This document shows, piece after piece, positions 11,609-22,142 of a stretch of 64,000 nucleotides of DNA; position 1 is the stretch's first letter; the number at the start of each line of letters is the position of its first letter. The stretch spans positions 868,001-932,000 of the forward strand of contig JANUWF010002145.1 in assembly GCA_026120185.1 (NCBI GenBank), in the 5' to 3' direction. The DNA comes from Voacanga thouarsii. Lineage: Eukaryota; Streptophyta; Magnoliopsida; Gentianales; Apocynaceae. The position numbers were made by a program, and so were the translations under genes. The notes beneath the pieces are model-generated. The model was not told the origin of the DNA, did no database searches, and was given only the letters and a program-made list of their open reading frames with translations.

Positions 11609-13014
11609 TGACAAGGGCTAAATTCATCACTATTTTACTAGTTATTTGAGGTTAATATGAGAAACTTTTAATATAATAACTAGGCATATTCCTTTCTATT
11701 TGATATTTTACTTGTGGGAAATATTTTGGATGAATTTGTGTAGGATTTAAGAGGTTTCGAGCAAAAAGTATAAATTTCCAGACTTGACTTGGCACCAGGT
11801 CAAGCTAATGCACTAGGTGCCAGGTCTGCTTTGGAAAAATAGAGCAAAAACAGAGCAAACGTCCAGGAGCAAACCAGAATGCACCTAGCACCAGGTGGGT
11901 CAAAGTGATCTGGTGCCAAATCCAATTTGTACAGGGGCAGATTTATGCACGAAAATGGTATATTCTAAAGGATTTTGGTATTTTTAGAATTCTACTCGAA
12001 CTAGACTTCTCAAGCCATGAATTTTGGTATCAATGGAGCTTAAAAAGACAAGAAAAATACAAGAGATAGGTGTGAATCCAAGGATCAAAGTGTCAATCAC
12101 TCAAAAAAAGGAGAAGATTCATCATTCAAGAGGTATTATTTAAGAAGGTTTCCAAATAGAAGAATGAGGGCTTGTCTATGAGTTCTTTCTTTTTCCTTTG
12201 TTTTTTTCTAGAATAATAATATCATTAATGTTTTTATTATAATTTGACATTACTTTTGGGATTCATGATTTCTTGAGTTAATTTAGACTTTTGATCAATT
12301 AATTATTTGTCTTGGGATTTGATTACTTGTTTTTCTTACGAAGTTGATTGGTTGATTTTTGTTATTAACTTTCTTGAAAAAGTGGTTGATAATGACTTTA
12401 ATTAATTAATTTCATATTTATTATCTCTTAACTTATATGAAAATTAGATTAATTGTTAAGATATTGGGTAATGAAAGGTTAGTTGATGATTGTTGGAATA
12501 TGGATTCATTGACTAATTTTATATTTTAAATCACTTAGAATATAGGGATTTATATAAGGATTGATTTTAATGCGTCTTTTGGGTAAATTGGTTGAGACAG
12601 AATATGTTCACTAATTTAACTAGAAGATAGTGATTCCATGGATTGCAAATAAAGTGTGTCTATTTTAAATCCTTCCTGAGATCAAGATAATAATTGATTG
12701 TGATAATTGCTAAGTAGTTCATGGTCATGTTTTCAAGAATATTTTGTCTAATTACATATTCTTACTTCCTTGAGTTCTATATATTTTTTCTTTACTTTTT
12801 TTTATTATGTTATCACTTTATTGGGTTGGTTAAACAATAAATGAAAAATGATTAGTGTGTACTTATTCCCTTGAGGATCGATACTTATTAATTCTCTATA
12901 CTATGCTTGCGATGAGTATACTTGCTTTGTATGTGTAATTTGAGATTAATATTTTAATTAAAATTTGTCTAAGAAATGGATTTAAATTTAATGATTTTTA
13001 TACACTAAACATCA
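11609..13014 (+). repeat. 5' LTR of element B
   Basis: 1406 bases, TGACAAGGGC to AAACATCA. It matches the 3' LTR (17400-18815) along its whole length. The 3' copy has a GT/AT microsatellite that this one lacks. Confidence 0.92.
11789..11918. other. GC-rich quasi-palindromes, doublet-spacer-doublet (LTR B 5')
   Basis: TTGGCACCAGGTC (from 11789), GCACTAGGTGCCAGGTC (from 11810), GCACCTAGCACCAGGTG (from 11881) and TCTGGTGCCA (11909-11918). They are separated by about 25, 70 and 25 bases in otherwise AT-rich LTR sequence. Confidence 0.8.
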
Positions 13015-13018
13015 AGTT

Positions 13019-13038
13019 TTAAGCGCCGTTGCCAGGGA
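13019..13038 (+). other. Primer binding site of element B
   Basis: AAGCGCCGTTGCCAGGGA, starting a few bases after the LTR, matches the complement of the plant tRNA-Asp(GUC) 3' end (TGGCGCCGTTGCCGGGGA) apart from a few changes. This primer choice is known for Athila-type elements. Confidence 0.8.
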
Positions 13039-13399
13039 GCAATATTATGAAAGCTAGGATTTTATTGATTTAATCATGTTTATATGTTTATATGTCCATA
13101 TGCCTATATGTGAATATGTATATATGTTTTTTGTATAAATAGGTGCTATATCTTATTGTTTGCAACATTGTGTGCCTTAATTGACTAGCTTAGTTCTTGT
13201 TGTACTTGTAAATACCACTAACTTTTGTATTTAGGTAGTTTGTGAATATATTTAATGTGTGTGTTTTTCATTTCTTTAATTTTCTATTATTTGTTTTTCC
13301 CTTTTTATTTTTTTCTTTTCTTTGTTTTTCTATTATTTTTCTTTGTTTTTATTTTTTATTTAATTTTTGTTTTTCTTTGAGTGCGAGATTGACATCATC

Positions 13400-14062
13400 A
13401 TGGATAATTACTTTTAGGCACAAGATAAAAGGAGCTACAATAATGAGAATTTGACAGAGTTGCAAGCTCGGATCGATGCTTTTTGTGTGATGTCATTTGA
13501 AGCCTTAATACTTTCTTTTGTCACCAATACAAATTTATCTGCTAAGTGGCATGAAGAAGCATCCAACGAATGAGTTCTACAAGAACACAACTAGTCAAGT
13601 TGGTTGAAAATGCCCTAACAACCTATATACTTGAATAAGAGAATCCCCAAGAAAAGGAGAAAGAATATGAGTCATAATTGCCCAAAGTGGAAAGGGAGGT
13701 ATTCGCTTCCCCTCTATGTACTAATAATTCTCATCTCTCTTTGTCACATGATTTCTTAGGTTCCTCTCCATTCTTAGAGGACAATGGTCTAAATGATGAT
13801 GTATGAAATTTAACATGTCTTAAGGATTTGGATTTTTCCATGATGTATCATAAGAAACCCTTGAAAGATATTGACAAATTCTACCTTTCACCCTAATTTC
13901 AGAGAGGTAACTTGGTATTTATAGATGGGTTGAAAAATAAGAATTTTTTGATCCAATCTTTAAAATCTACATTACTAGGCCTAAAGGGGAATTTTAATTG
14001 TGATAAATCTTGTGAAGAGATAAGTAGTGATTCTAATGTTTTATACACTTTTTGGATCTAAT
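13400..14062 (+). pseudogene. Internal ORF shared by the non-autonomous elements B and C, broken
   Basis: An ATG at 13400 opens MDNYF, then a stop, then SYNNENLTELQARIDAF, FEALILSFVTN and, after frame changes, GNLVFIDGLKNKNFLIQSL and SSDSNVLYTFWI ending near 14062. The same order of blocks occurs in element C from 23828 (SYNDDRLTKLQVRIDTF, FEALINSF, then DLSMIYHTQSLEDVDN and GNLVFVDH). Conservation between two separate elements at the protein level indicates a real gene of the family. It has no zinc knuckle, protease or polymerase motif. Being first after the leader, it could be a shortened gag-like protein, but the function is unknown. Confidence 0.55.
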
Positions 14063-15702
14063 TTACATTTTTGTGTTAGGAACTTGATTTGTATGTCTAA
14101 AAAGGTGCTACGGAAGGGGGGCCATACATTTATATTTATTGCAACTAATATTTTTCATGAACTCTTCATTTTTTAAAACCCTCTCTTATTTATACTTTTA
14201 TCATGCCTACCTTTTTCAATGAGCATTAATTTCTTTTACAAAAGTTTGATGAGAAAGCATGATAAGTGGAAAAAGTTTGTATCTTTGTTTTGTATTTGGA
14301 GTTGTTAGGTGTTATTTTTCCCAAATAAGGAAAACATTATCCATCTTAAGTATGGGGGAGTGAGTCGTGTCTTTATTTGCTTTCTTAGGATTTTTAGTTT
14401 GTTTTCTTTTATTTAGGTGTGACTTTATTTTGTTATTATTTTTCTTATGCTTTTATTTGTGTTTTCTTTTGTAGGTTGGAATAAAGTCCTCTTGGACAAG
14501 CTCTTCTTTCTATTGTAAGTCTTATAATTCATTAGAGCATTATTGCACTTGGGGAGTATTGCTTAACTTTCTACCTCCTTTATCATTTTTGGTCCCTGTG
14601 GAGATGCTTTTATTGTTATATTTTTTGCCATTGAGGACAATGTCCAGTTTAAGTGTAGAAGGAGAGTTTAGCATTAAAAATATTTTCCGTATACATTTTG
14701 GCTGAAACTTTTGTGATTTTTGTGAAAATTCAATTTTTCAATTTTTTTTTGGGTTTCATTGCGTTAGCAAAGTTGTAATTATCTTTCTTACTTAGGATAT
14801 GAGTTTTGTCATTCACTTGGTGGATTTTTATCAATAAAATAGTTTATTGAATGGAATATATTAAAACTTGAGAATTTGAATTAATCTTGTTTATGCATTA
14901 GTGTTTGAGTGTTATTTGACTCATCTAGTTTAAATATGGAGAATATGATGAATGTGAAGAAAGTTGTTGGCTAACTCTTGTATTATGGGTTTAAACTTTG
15001 CTTAATTTTGAGTTGTGATAAGGAATGTGAGGACAAGAATATCTTTGAGTGGACAGATTGTGGAAAAAACTAATTGTGAGTAGAAAATGAGAAAAATGCA
15101 TTGATTGTTGTTTCATCTTTGAGGGTGAGAAAATACTCTTTGCTTGATTATGGGGGCTAATATGGATAGTGGAGTGAAATCTACTTTCTTGAGGCTATTA
15201 ATTCCCGAAGGCAAAAGGAAGGAAGAAAAGTGTTGAAAAAATAATGAGTGATGACTATAAGGGGGCCAATATGGTGTGTGAAGAGAAATCCATTCACTTG
15301 CAGCTATCAATTCCCTAAGTCATTAAAAAATTGCAAGAAAAAATAGAGTGTTTTCCTTAAATCATGACTTAAGTTGTGCAATTTTTGGATTTATAATGCT
15401 TGAGCTGATAGGTGGCTTGATTTGTATAATTCATGTTATCTATGCTTTTGCTTGAAGGGTGAAATAATTTTCCTAAACTAAAGAATAAACTTACTTAATT
15501 TGACTTCAAGAGTTTTGTTATATCTTATCAAGTGCTTCAATTTACAATTATTTTCAAAGGGTTGAATGAATGGCAAAGTTATGTCTAAAGTTTGAAGGGA
15601 AGTTATAAGCCTTGTTATGATTCAAATTCTAGAAGAATAAAAGCTTGTATTTTCTTGATTATTTTCTTCTTAAGTGTTTTGTTTGGGGATAAGCAAATGT
15701 TC
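14063..15702 (+). other. 3' untranslated region of element B with repeated PPT-like strings
   Basis: Long AT-rich non-coding region. It holds two G-rich strings resembling the family polypurine tract, AAGTATGGGGGAG near 14347-14359 and TTTAAGTGTAGAAGGAGAG near 14648-14666, in addition to the tract next to the LTR. It also has a diverged direct repeat of about 65 bases (15150-15215 and 15259-15325), each copy starting GGGGGC(T/C)AATATGG. No ORF. Confidence 0.6.
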
Positions 15703-15717
15703 AAGTGTGGGGGAATG
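15703..15717 (+). other. Polypurine tract of element B
   Basis: AAGTGTGGGGGAATG. Without the inserted solo LTR it would lie directly against the 3' LTR start TGATAGGGGC at 17400. It would prime plus-strand DNA synthesis. Confidence 0.8.
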
Positions 15718-17394
15718 TGTTAGGAATTCTCCATGCAAAATCATAGTTGCGCAGCGGAAAAAACAAGAATTCCACGTCGAGGTTCACATTTATGAATTAA
15801 TAGAATCAAAACATGAAAGAATTATACTTTACGTTATGCCTTTGTGAAACAAAAACCTTCTCCAATTAGTATTCTTTGAGACGCGATCCAGCAAATGAAG
15901 AGAATGCCTTCTTCTTCGTTCCATCAAAACACCACATCCAAGTGTAGGATTGTCTCTAATAAAATCCACGTGAGAATGGTACTCAAAAAACATCAGAATT
16001 TTTGTGCTAGCAAAAAAAATTGGCGACTAGGTTTTTGTGTATTCAGAAGAAGCAGAATATAGGAGAATCTCATGATTTAATTTCCAAAAAAAAAAAAAAA
16101 ACCCTCGTTGTATGTATATCCTCCGAAAATCATTAAAACTACGGAGAGCATATATCATATATATATCTTGCCCTTCATCCGTTTGGTAATCAGAATCCAT
16201 AGTAAACATGAATTATTAATTACCAATTGTTATTATAATTTTTTGTTAATTACAATATAGCCCACAAATTATAACTAATTATAATATCTTGAGCACTCAA
16301 TTCTCTATTGTGTGTAACCTATTAGGTTTTTTGGTCTATTGGTAGAAAAATATGAATTAATTTAAACATCTTTAATATTAATAATCCTTAATAACTTTAT
16401 AATTAACTTATTAATTCTAATAAGGATTGATTTATTTATTCTCTAATTAATAAATCCATATTTAGCAGATCATGAGCGATATCTAGCAACACATCATGAC
16501 CATCCAAAAGTCCAAAAAGTCATATGGCTTGACATTAACTTTTCAATAGCAAATAACAGTGCAATAAACTCCTTTCGCCATATAATATCTCATTCGGGTT
16601 GGAGTACGAAATTAGTGCCAACTCTTTCCAGAATAATAAATTAATTCTGGCACAAATATTTTAGTACTTATTCTCAAAATCTAATACTCATCATATGTAT
16701 CTATTGGAACCATTTCCAATATACAGTCGCCTTAGCTAAGGAATTCTTGAGTAGTGATTCCAACAAGTGGCCATGAGATATTTACTCCTACTATTAGGAG
16801 TGGTGAATCATTTATCGATCATCTCAACTACTTTCACTTACTTCATGTTGTACTCAATATCCATCCCATAGGAGGTCTTGTCAGGACTCTAGAGATTGGA
16901 ATCAAAGTCCAATACTTAGCAAATAAAGTACCTTAGAGATCTCAAGTCTAAGGATACTTACATATTTGCTATGATGAGATTCTATTCCTGACACTAAATA
17001 GTTATGCATGTGATTATCTCATAGTTAGGTTATCCAATGTACTTGTTTAGGTAATAAGCATCTACGTATTAATTTTAAGTATTACAATACTCACAGATGT
17101 GAGAACCAGAAAGTATAACATGTGCTAATCTTGACGTATTAATGATGTCCTATTTTATTAATATTTCGACTAGGGATAATTTAAGTACGAACACTATCCA
17201 GTGTAGGAGGAACCCCACATCATGATGTCTATCATGATTTTCTTAACACAGTGTTGCACTTGAGACTTTATCTAACAGTTATTTTATACGAGAGCATAAA
17301 TAAAACAAACTGAAGGATAAAAAATGTCTTGTTTTATTTAATAACACACAGTATGAAAAGTACATGTGATTGCCTCTAGGGCATAACATTAACA
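15718..17394 (-). mobile_element. Solo LTR of Copia family C2 (minus strand)
   Basis: On the minus strand it begins TGTTAATGTTATGCCCTAG and aligns with the LTRs of the full-length Copia at 38743-47306 (shared GTGTTGTGTCCTAGAGGCAA-like start, microsatellite-free body and terminal region). It ends ...CCTAACA. The flanks are GAATG (15713-15717) and GAATC (17395-17399), a target duplication with one change. No internal sequence remains, so it is a solo LTR left by LTR-LTR recombination. The length, 1677 bases, is close to the 1705 of the inner element's 5' LTR. Confidence 0.88.
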
Positions 17395-17576
17395 GAATCT
17401 GATAGGGGCTAAATTCATCACTATTTTACTAGTTATTTGAGGTTAATATGGGATACTTTTAATGTAATAACTAGGAATATTCCTTCCTGTTTGATCTTTT
17501 GCTTGTGAAAAGTGTTTTGGATGAATTTGTGCAGGATTTAAGAGATTTTGAGCAAAAAGTATAAATTTCTAGACTT

Positions 17577-17705
17577 GACCTAGCGCCAGATTAAGCTAAT
17601 GCACCAAGCGCCAGGTCTGCTATGGGAAAACAGAGCAAATGTCCAAGAGCAAACAAAAATGCACCTGGCACCAGGCGGGCTGAAGTGATCCGGTGCCAGG
17701 TCTGA
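17577..17705. other. GC-rich quasi-palindromes, doublet-spacer-doublet (LTR B 3')
   Basis: GACCTAGCGCCAGA (17577), GCACCAAGCGCCAGGTC (17601), GCACCTGGCACCAGGCG (17661) and CCGGTGCCAGGTCTG (17690). Positions are homologous to those in the 5' LTR. Confidence 0.8.
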
Positions 17706-18553
17706 TTTATACGGAGGCGGATGTGCACGAATTTGGTATTTTCTAAAGGATTTTAGTATTTTTTGAATTCTACTCAGTCTGGATTTCTCAAACCACGAAT
17801 TTTGGTATTAAGGGAATTTATAAAGACAAGAAAAACACAAGAGAAAGATGTGAATCCAAAGATCAAAGTGCCAATCACTCAAAAAATGAGGAGATCCATA
17901 TTGAAGGGGCATTATTCAAGAAGGTTTCCAAAGAGAAAAAGAAGGGCTTGTCTATGAGTTATTTCTTTTACCTTTATTTTATTTTTCTAGAATAATTATG
18001 TAATTAATTTTTTCATTGTAATTTGACGTTGTTTTTTGGATTCATGATTTCTTAAGTTAATTTAGACTTTTGATCAATGAAATTATTTATCTTGGGATTT
18101 GATTACTTATTTTTCTTACAAAGTTGATTGGTTGATTTTTGTTATTAACTTGTTTGAAAACGAGGTTGATAATGAATTCAATTAATTAATTTCATATTTT
18201 TTACCTCTTAACTTGCTTGAAAAAGGGGTAAATTTTAAGAACTTGGGTAATTAAAGGTTAGTTGATTATTGCTAAAATATAGATTCATTCACTAATTTCA
18301 TATTTTAGATCACCTAGGATATAGGGGTTTATATAAGGATTGATTTTAATACATCTTTTGGGTAATTTGGTTGAGACAGAGTATGTTCACTAATTTAGCT
18401 AGCATATAGTGATTCCATGGATTGCAAATGAAGTGGGTCTATTTTAAATCCTTCATGAGACCAAGACAATAATTGATTGTGATAATTTCTAAGTAGTTCA
18501 TGGTCATGTTTTCAAGAATATTTTTCTAATTACACATTCTTACTTCCTTGAGT

Positions 18554-18606
<53 letters not shown>
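18554..18606. repeat. (GT)n(AT)n compound microsatellite
   Basis: About 13 GT units followed by about 13 AT units. The paired 5' LTR has only a short TATATA at this place, so the tract expanded after insertion of element B. Confidence 0.95.
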
Positions 18607-18820
18607 TATCTTATCACTTTATTGGGTTTGTTAAACAATTAAACAATAAATGAAAAGTTATTAGTGTGTACTTGTTCCCTTAAGGATTGATACTCATTAA
18701 TTCCCTATACTATGCTTGCGATGAGTATACTTGCTCGTAAGTCATTTTAATTAAAACTTGGCTAAGGGATGAATTTAAATTTAATGATTCTTATGCATCC
18801 AAAATTTAAGCATCACCAAG

Positions 18821-19320
18821 TCTCCATAGCATAGTTGCATTCTATTAGAAGGTGGATATCTATTTTGGTTTAACATGGCATATGGGACAAAGTGATGATT
18901 TAGTTGTGATTCTGTTTTTCAAATTAATTAGTCTTTTTGGAAAGAGGATCCTTGATTTGAACAAAGCTCTAACATTCAAACTATGCACTAACTATGCTCT
19001 AATACCACTTGTTATGAAGAGTCTTTTTCCCTCTCGTATGTCCTAACTAAGTACCCTTGATCAGTCAATTTCTTTAAATGATCATTCTCTAAGAAAATAA
19101 AACAAAAAACGATTAAATATAGTAGAAGCACACATATACAATTACAAGCCAATATGCCCAATCATGTTTTATTACTCATGTTACAAGAAAACATTTCTAA
19201 AGATAGTACAATAACAAGCCCTACATCTTTTTGAAAAGACACCCAACGTGTCTATGTACTATCTATGCCCAAAACAAATCCCCTACCTAGTTCATTGATA
19301 GTCTATCCAAGAAGACCAAC
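18821..19320 (-). mobile_element. LTR-retrotransposon remnant with PBS-like site (minus strand)
   Basis: On the minus strand TGGTATTAGAGC (18997-19008) matches the initiator-Met tRNA primer site TGGTATCAGAGC with one change. It is preceded by a sequence ending CATAACA, a plausible LTR end at 19010. LTR-like sequence would run from 19010 to beyond 19320, where a CACTA terminus interrupts it. Element B inserted on the other side at 18816. No coding sequence is recognised. Confidence 0.5.
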
Positions 19321-19676
19321 CACTATAGGAAATTTCACCTTTTGAAATAGCCAAAAACCATCACAAAATTGTTGCAAATGAGTTTAGCTAGGGTTTTACG
19401 ACAGATTCTAGCCACAGCTAAAAAGGGCGTCGCAAATTGAAGATTTTGCGACGGTCAGAGAAAACCGTCCTATTTGCAATAGTTTTGCGAGGGCAAAATA
19501 ATGACTAATTTTTGGTTAAAGAATAAGGAGATGGACAATTTGCTATGGTTTTGTGATGAAAAGCATGAAAAGCCATCACAAAATCATTGCAAATTGCAAG
19601 GAATTTCGTATTGAATTTTGATATTCAGGATTATCGACGAATTTTCTTACTTTTATTTTTATGCAAAATTAAAAAC

Positions 19677-20147
19677 CCTTGTTCTTTCATCGCAAATTAT
19701 GAGGGTATTCCGATGGATTTTTATCTTTTATTTGTTAGCCCTCGCTATGTCGTCACAAATTGTGATAGTTTTGCGATGGATTTTTTATCTCTATTTGTTG
19801 GCCCTTGCTATTTCGTCGCAAATTGTGAGGATTTTGTGAGGGATTTCTATCTTTTATTTGTTGATCCTAGCTATTTCATTGCAAATTGTGAGGGTTTTGC
19901 AAAGGATATTTTATCTTTATTGGCCCTCGATATTTTGTCACAAATCACGAGGTCTTTGCAATTGATATTTTATTTCTATTTGTTAGCCCTTGCTATTTTG
20001 TGGCAAACTGTGATGGTTTTGCAAGGGATTTTTAATCTCTTATTTGTTGGCCCTCACTCATCACAAATTGAGAGGATTTTGCAAGGGATTTTCATCTCTT
20101 ATTTTTTTTCCCTCACTATTTCGTCGCAAATTGCTAGGGTTTTGCAA
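19677..20147. repeat. Subterminal tandem repeats of the CACTA element
   Basis: About eight diverged units of roughly 58-63 bases, each containing CCCT(C/T)GCTATTTCGTCGCAA, then TTGTGAGGGTTTTGC and a run such as GGATTTTTATCTC. Subterminal repeats of this kind bind the transposase in En/Spm-type elements. A 222-residue open frame across them is only a translation of the repeat. Confidence 0.85.
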
Positions 20148-20463
20148 ATAATTTTTTATTTTATTTTAAAATTATCAACTTCTAGTGAATCAATTTTTAT
20201 ACGCACAAACCAATTCCAAAATTGTGTTAATAACCCCAAAAAATTTAAAAACTGAAACTAAGCAGCACACCTAAATATAATTTACAAATAGAAACTAAGT
20301 ATTAATATAAATGCATAGTAAGTATCTGAAAAGGTAAAATAGTTTACAGAAATAAGTATCAATGCATAAACTTCATAGAAATAAATATGACAAAGCCATG
20401 TAACTAAGGAAGGAGTAACTGTAGAAGAGGGTGGAAGAGGAGGATCAAAACCCCTATGTAGGT

Positions 20464-21500
20464 CTAGGCTGGGTGCTCATTAGCTGGATCAAATCCACCG
20501 TCAATGTCAGGATCATCATTAGTAGCATATGCATTAGCTTTGTGAATGTCTATCTTCTCTAAGAATGGAATAGGTGGTGCATGAATGCCCATCTTGCCCG
20601 ACATAGCTGCCATCCAACTAGTAAATGTAGAATGTTGTTGCTTAATATTCTGCCGATACAAGTCTACTTGCCGACTAAGACTATGCTTGACCTGCTATAC
20701 CCTTTGATCTGCTAGATGCCCGATATTTGCAAATGTAGTGGAAGATGTCTCTATTCTACTTTGAAACAACTTAAACCGGACATATGGTTCCTCTGATCCT
20801 AACCCGTAAACTCAGCCCCTGTTAAACCCACATTGTGCCTTTACAAACATGACCTTCTTATCAGGAAGAACAACCAAGTTTATTGAGCCACTAGACTCAA
20901 ACTGCGTATAGTTCTACTTGAGATTTTTCACATCATCCTAAAAAAAGACAGGAACTGTTAGTGATAGATACCAAAATTAAATGTAAATAAACAAAATATA
21001 AAGAAATGTCAAGATAAATATTCTATTTAGTACCAAAGTCTGGCGAGAGCAATCACTAGTAAACTGGCCTTTCTTGGGCCCACTCTAAAAGACATCTCAA
21101 ACATGTCTGTGTAATTGAAAAGCTCCCCTGCTTCACCTGCTACATTCATATTGACAAAATATAATGATTACAATCTTTTATAAATTCATTTCAAACTAAG
21201 TAATAAAATAAATAGTTAAAAGGAAATAAAAGTAAAAAACGCTTCTCGTATTTTGTGAACTTCTGATATAGGTGCAGCTCTGTCCTCAATTCTTCTTGTT
21301 AGTAGTTGAGAGCTTCTGATACTTCTCTAAACCTTAATACTGGAAAATCTTATTCCAATACTGAGCCTCCATCCAATAAGGACATGCCCCATCCTCGCTC
21401 TTCCACAGCCTGAACATTATGTTTGAAAATCTCATCTGACACTTCTTTTCCCAAATAGATCGAATCTGGGTACTGTACCTATCCTTCCACTAGAAATATT
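20464..21500 (-). pseudogene. CACTA transposase remnant (Transposase_24-like)
   Basis: Minus-strand frames from about 21500 read QIRSIWEKKCQMRFSNIM, then YWMEAQYWNKIF and LSTTNKKN. This resembles the conserved core of the plant Ptta/En/Spm transposase family, where a W..KW..E..K..S..NK.NR pattern is typical. The 3' part, 20661-20464, reads QQHSTFTSWMAAMSGKMGI, resembling the C-terminal helix with Q..H......W......MGI. Stops and frame changes interrupt it, and the catalytic half (the separate TNPD-type ORF) is not present. Identification is by motif recollection, without a search. Confidence 0.65.
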
Positions 21501-21888
21501 TCTACAAATCACAATTAACAATTATGATTAGTATATAACATAGCAATTAAATAATAAATAATATTTGGTAATAGCTTACCCTGAATTCTTGAAACCGTAA
21601 GTCTTGCATGTTTATCAGACATGCGCATTTGTCGAATATAGTCCAATGAAGTATTGTTGTATTATTTGAAAATTTTTAGACACATTTGTTTGAGCCGGCA
21701 AACCTTTTTTTTGGAATGACAATGCATAACATAAATATATTAATTGTAAATGTAAAACCAAGGCAATAAGGATTGAAATTGTGCAATAAAATAAATTTAA
21801 AATTTGAGATGGAAATGAAATGATGTAATAAGATGGTAATGATCCCTCACCATACACCATATAAATTGTAAATGATGTACAATCTCAC

Positions 21889-22092
21889 CTAATTACTAGA
21901 ATCATCCTCTGATATATATTCCTCGTCATCTATTGAGGTATCGCTATTCGTATCCCATTCACCTTCATCTTTTTCTTCATTTGTAGGAGAATTTTTTTCT
22001 GATATTAGAGCCTTCTCTTGAATGTTCAACAACTCATTCATACCAAACTCATGTGTTAAGTTTCGAAGATCAACTACTAATGATATAATCAC
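21889..22092 (-). pseudogene. Acidic ORF fragment in the CACTA element
   Basis: A 67-codon minus-strand frame rich in Asp, Glu and Ser (EEKDEGEWDTNSDTSIDDEE). It lies upstream of the transposase fragment on the same strand and may be an exon of the same CACTA gene set. No domain is recognised, and chance cannot be excluded. Confidence 0.3.
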
Positions 22093-22142
22093 CTCGTTTG
22101 TGTAATGTACTTCTTACTGATAAGCTCTATCAACTACGAGTG

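Larger units (their letters stand above)
11609..18815 (+). mobile_element. Complete non-autonomous Athila-like LTR retrotransposon, element B
   Basis: Two LTRs (11609-13014 and 17400-18815) begin TGAYARGGGC and end CATCA. The element is flanked by the perfect 5-bp duplication CCAAG (11604-11608 and 18816-18820). Just inside the 5' LTR is a PBS resembling the complement of the tRNA-Asp(GUC) 3' end; a polypurine tract ends at 15717. After removing the nested solo Copia LTR (15718-17394), only about 2.7 kb of internal sequence remains. It holds one short decayed ORF and no protease, RT, RNase H or integrase, so the element must have been mobilised in trans, most plausibly by a pol-bearing relative such as element D with similar LTRs. 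Confidence 0.9.
17400..18815 (+). repeat. 3' LTR of element B
   Basis: 1416 bases, TGATAGGGGC to AAGCATCA, then the CCAAG target duplication. It differs from the 5' LTR by scattered substitutions and by the GT/AT microsatellite at 18554-18606. Confidence 0.92.
19321..22142 (-). mobile_element. CACTA (En/Spm-type) DNA transposon, one end and partial transposase
   Basis: Begins CACTATAGGAAATTTCACC, close to the CACTACAAGAAA-type terminal inverted repeat of plant CACTA elements. It is followed by subterminal repeats built on GTCGCAAATTGTGAGG-like units, including TTTGCGACGG motifs. Minus-strand coding remnants carry a plant transposase (Transposase_24-like) signature, so the terminus at 19321 is the end downstream of the gene. 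The other terminus is missing: the element is cut at 22143 by Gypsy LTR C. The expected 3-bp target duplication cannot be tested. Confidence 0.78.

Noticed and set aside
13242..13454. A Phe-rich 70-residue frame
   Set aside because: A product of a T-rich tract in the leader of element B; it overlaps the start of the supported ORF in another frame.
19677..20147. Possible CRISPR-like array of regularly spaced repeats
   Set aside because: Units are directly adjacent and diverged, with no unique spacers, in a plant transposon end.
19587..20255. A 222-residue open frame on the plus strand, the second longest in the window
   Set aside because: It is the translation of the CACTA subterminal tandem repeats; its repeated leucine- and phenylalanine-rich pattern follows the 60-bp unit and no protein family is matched.
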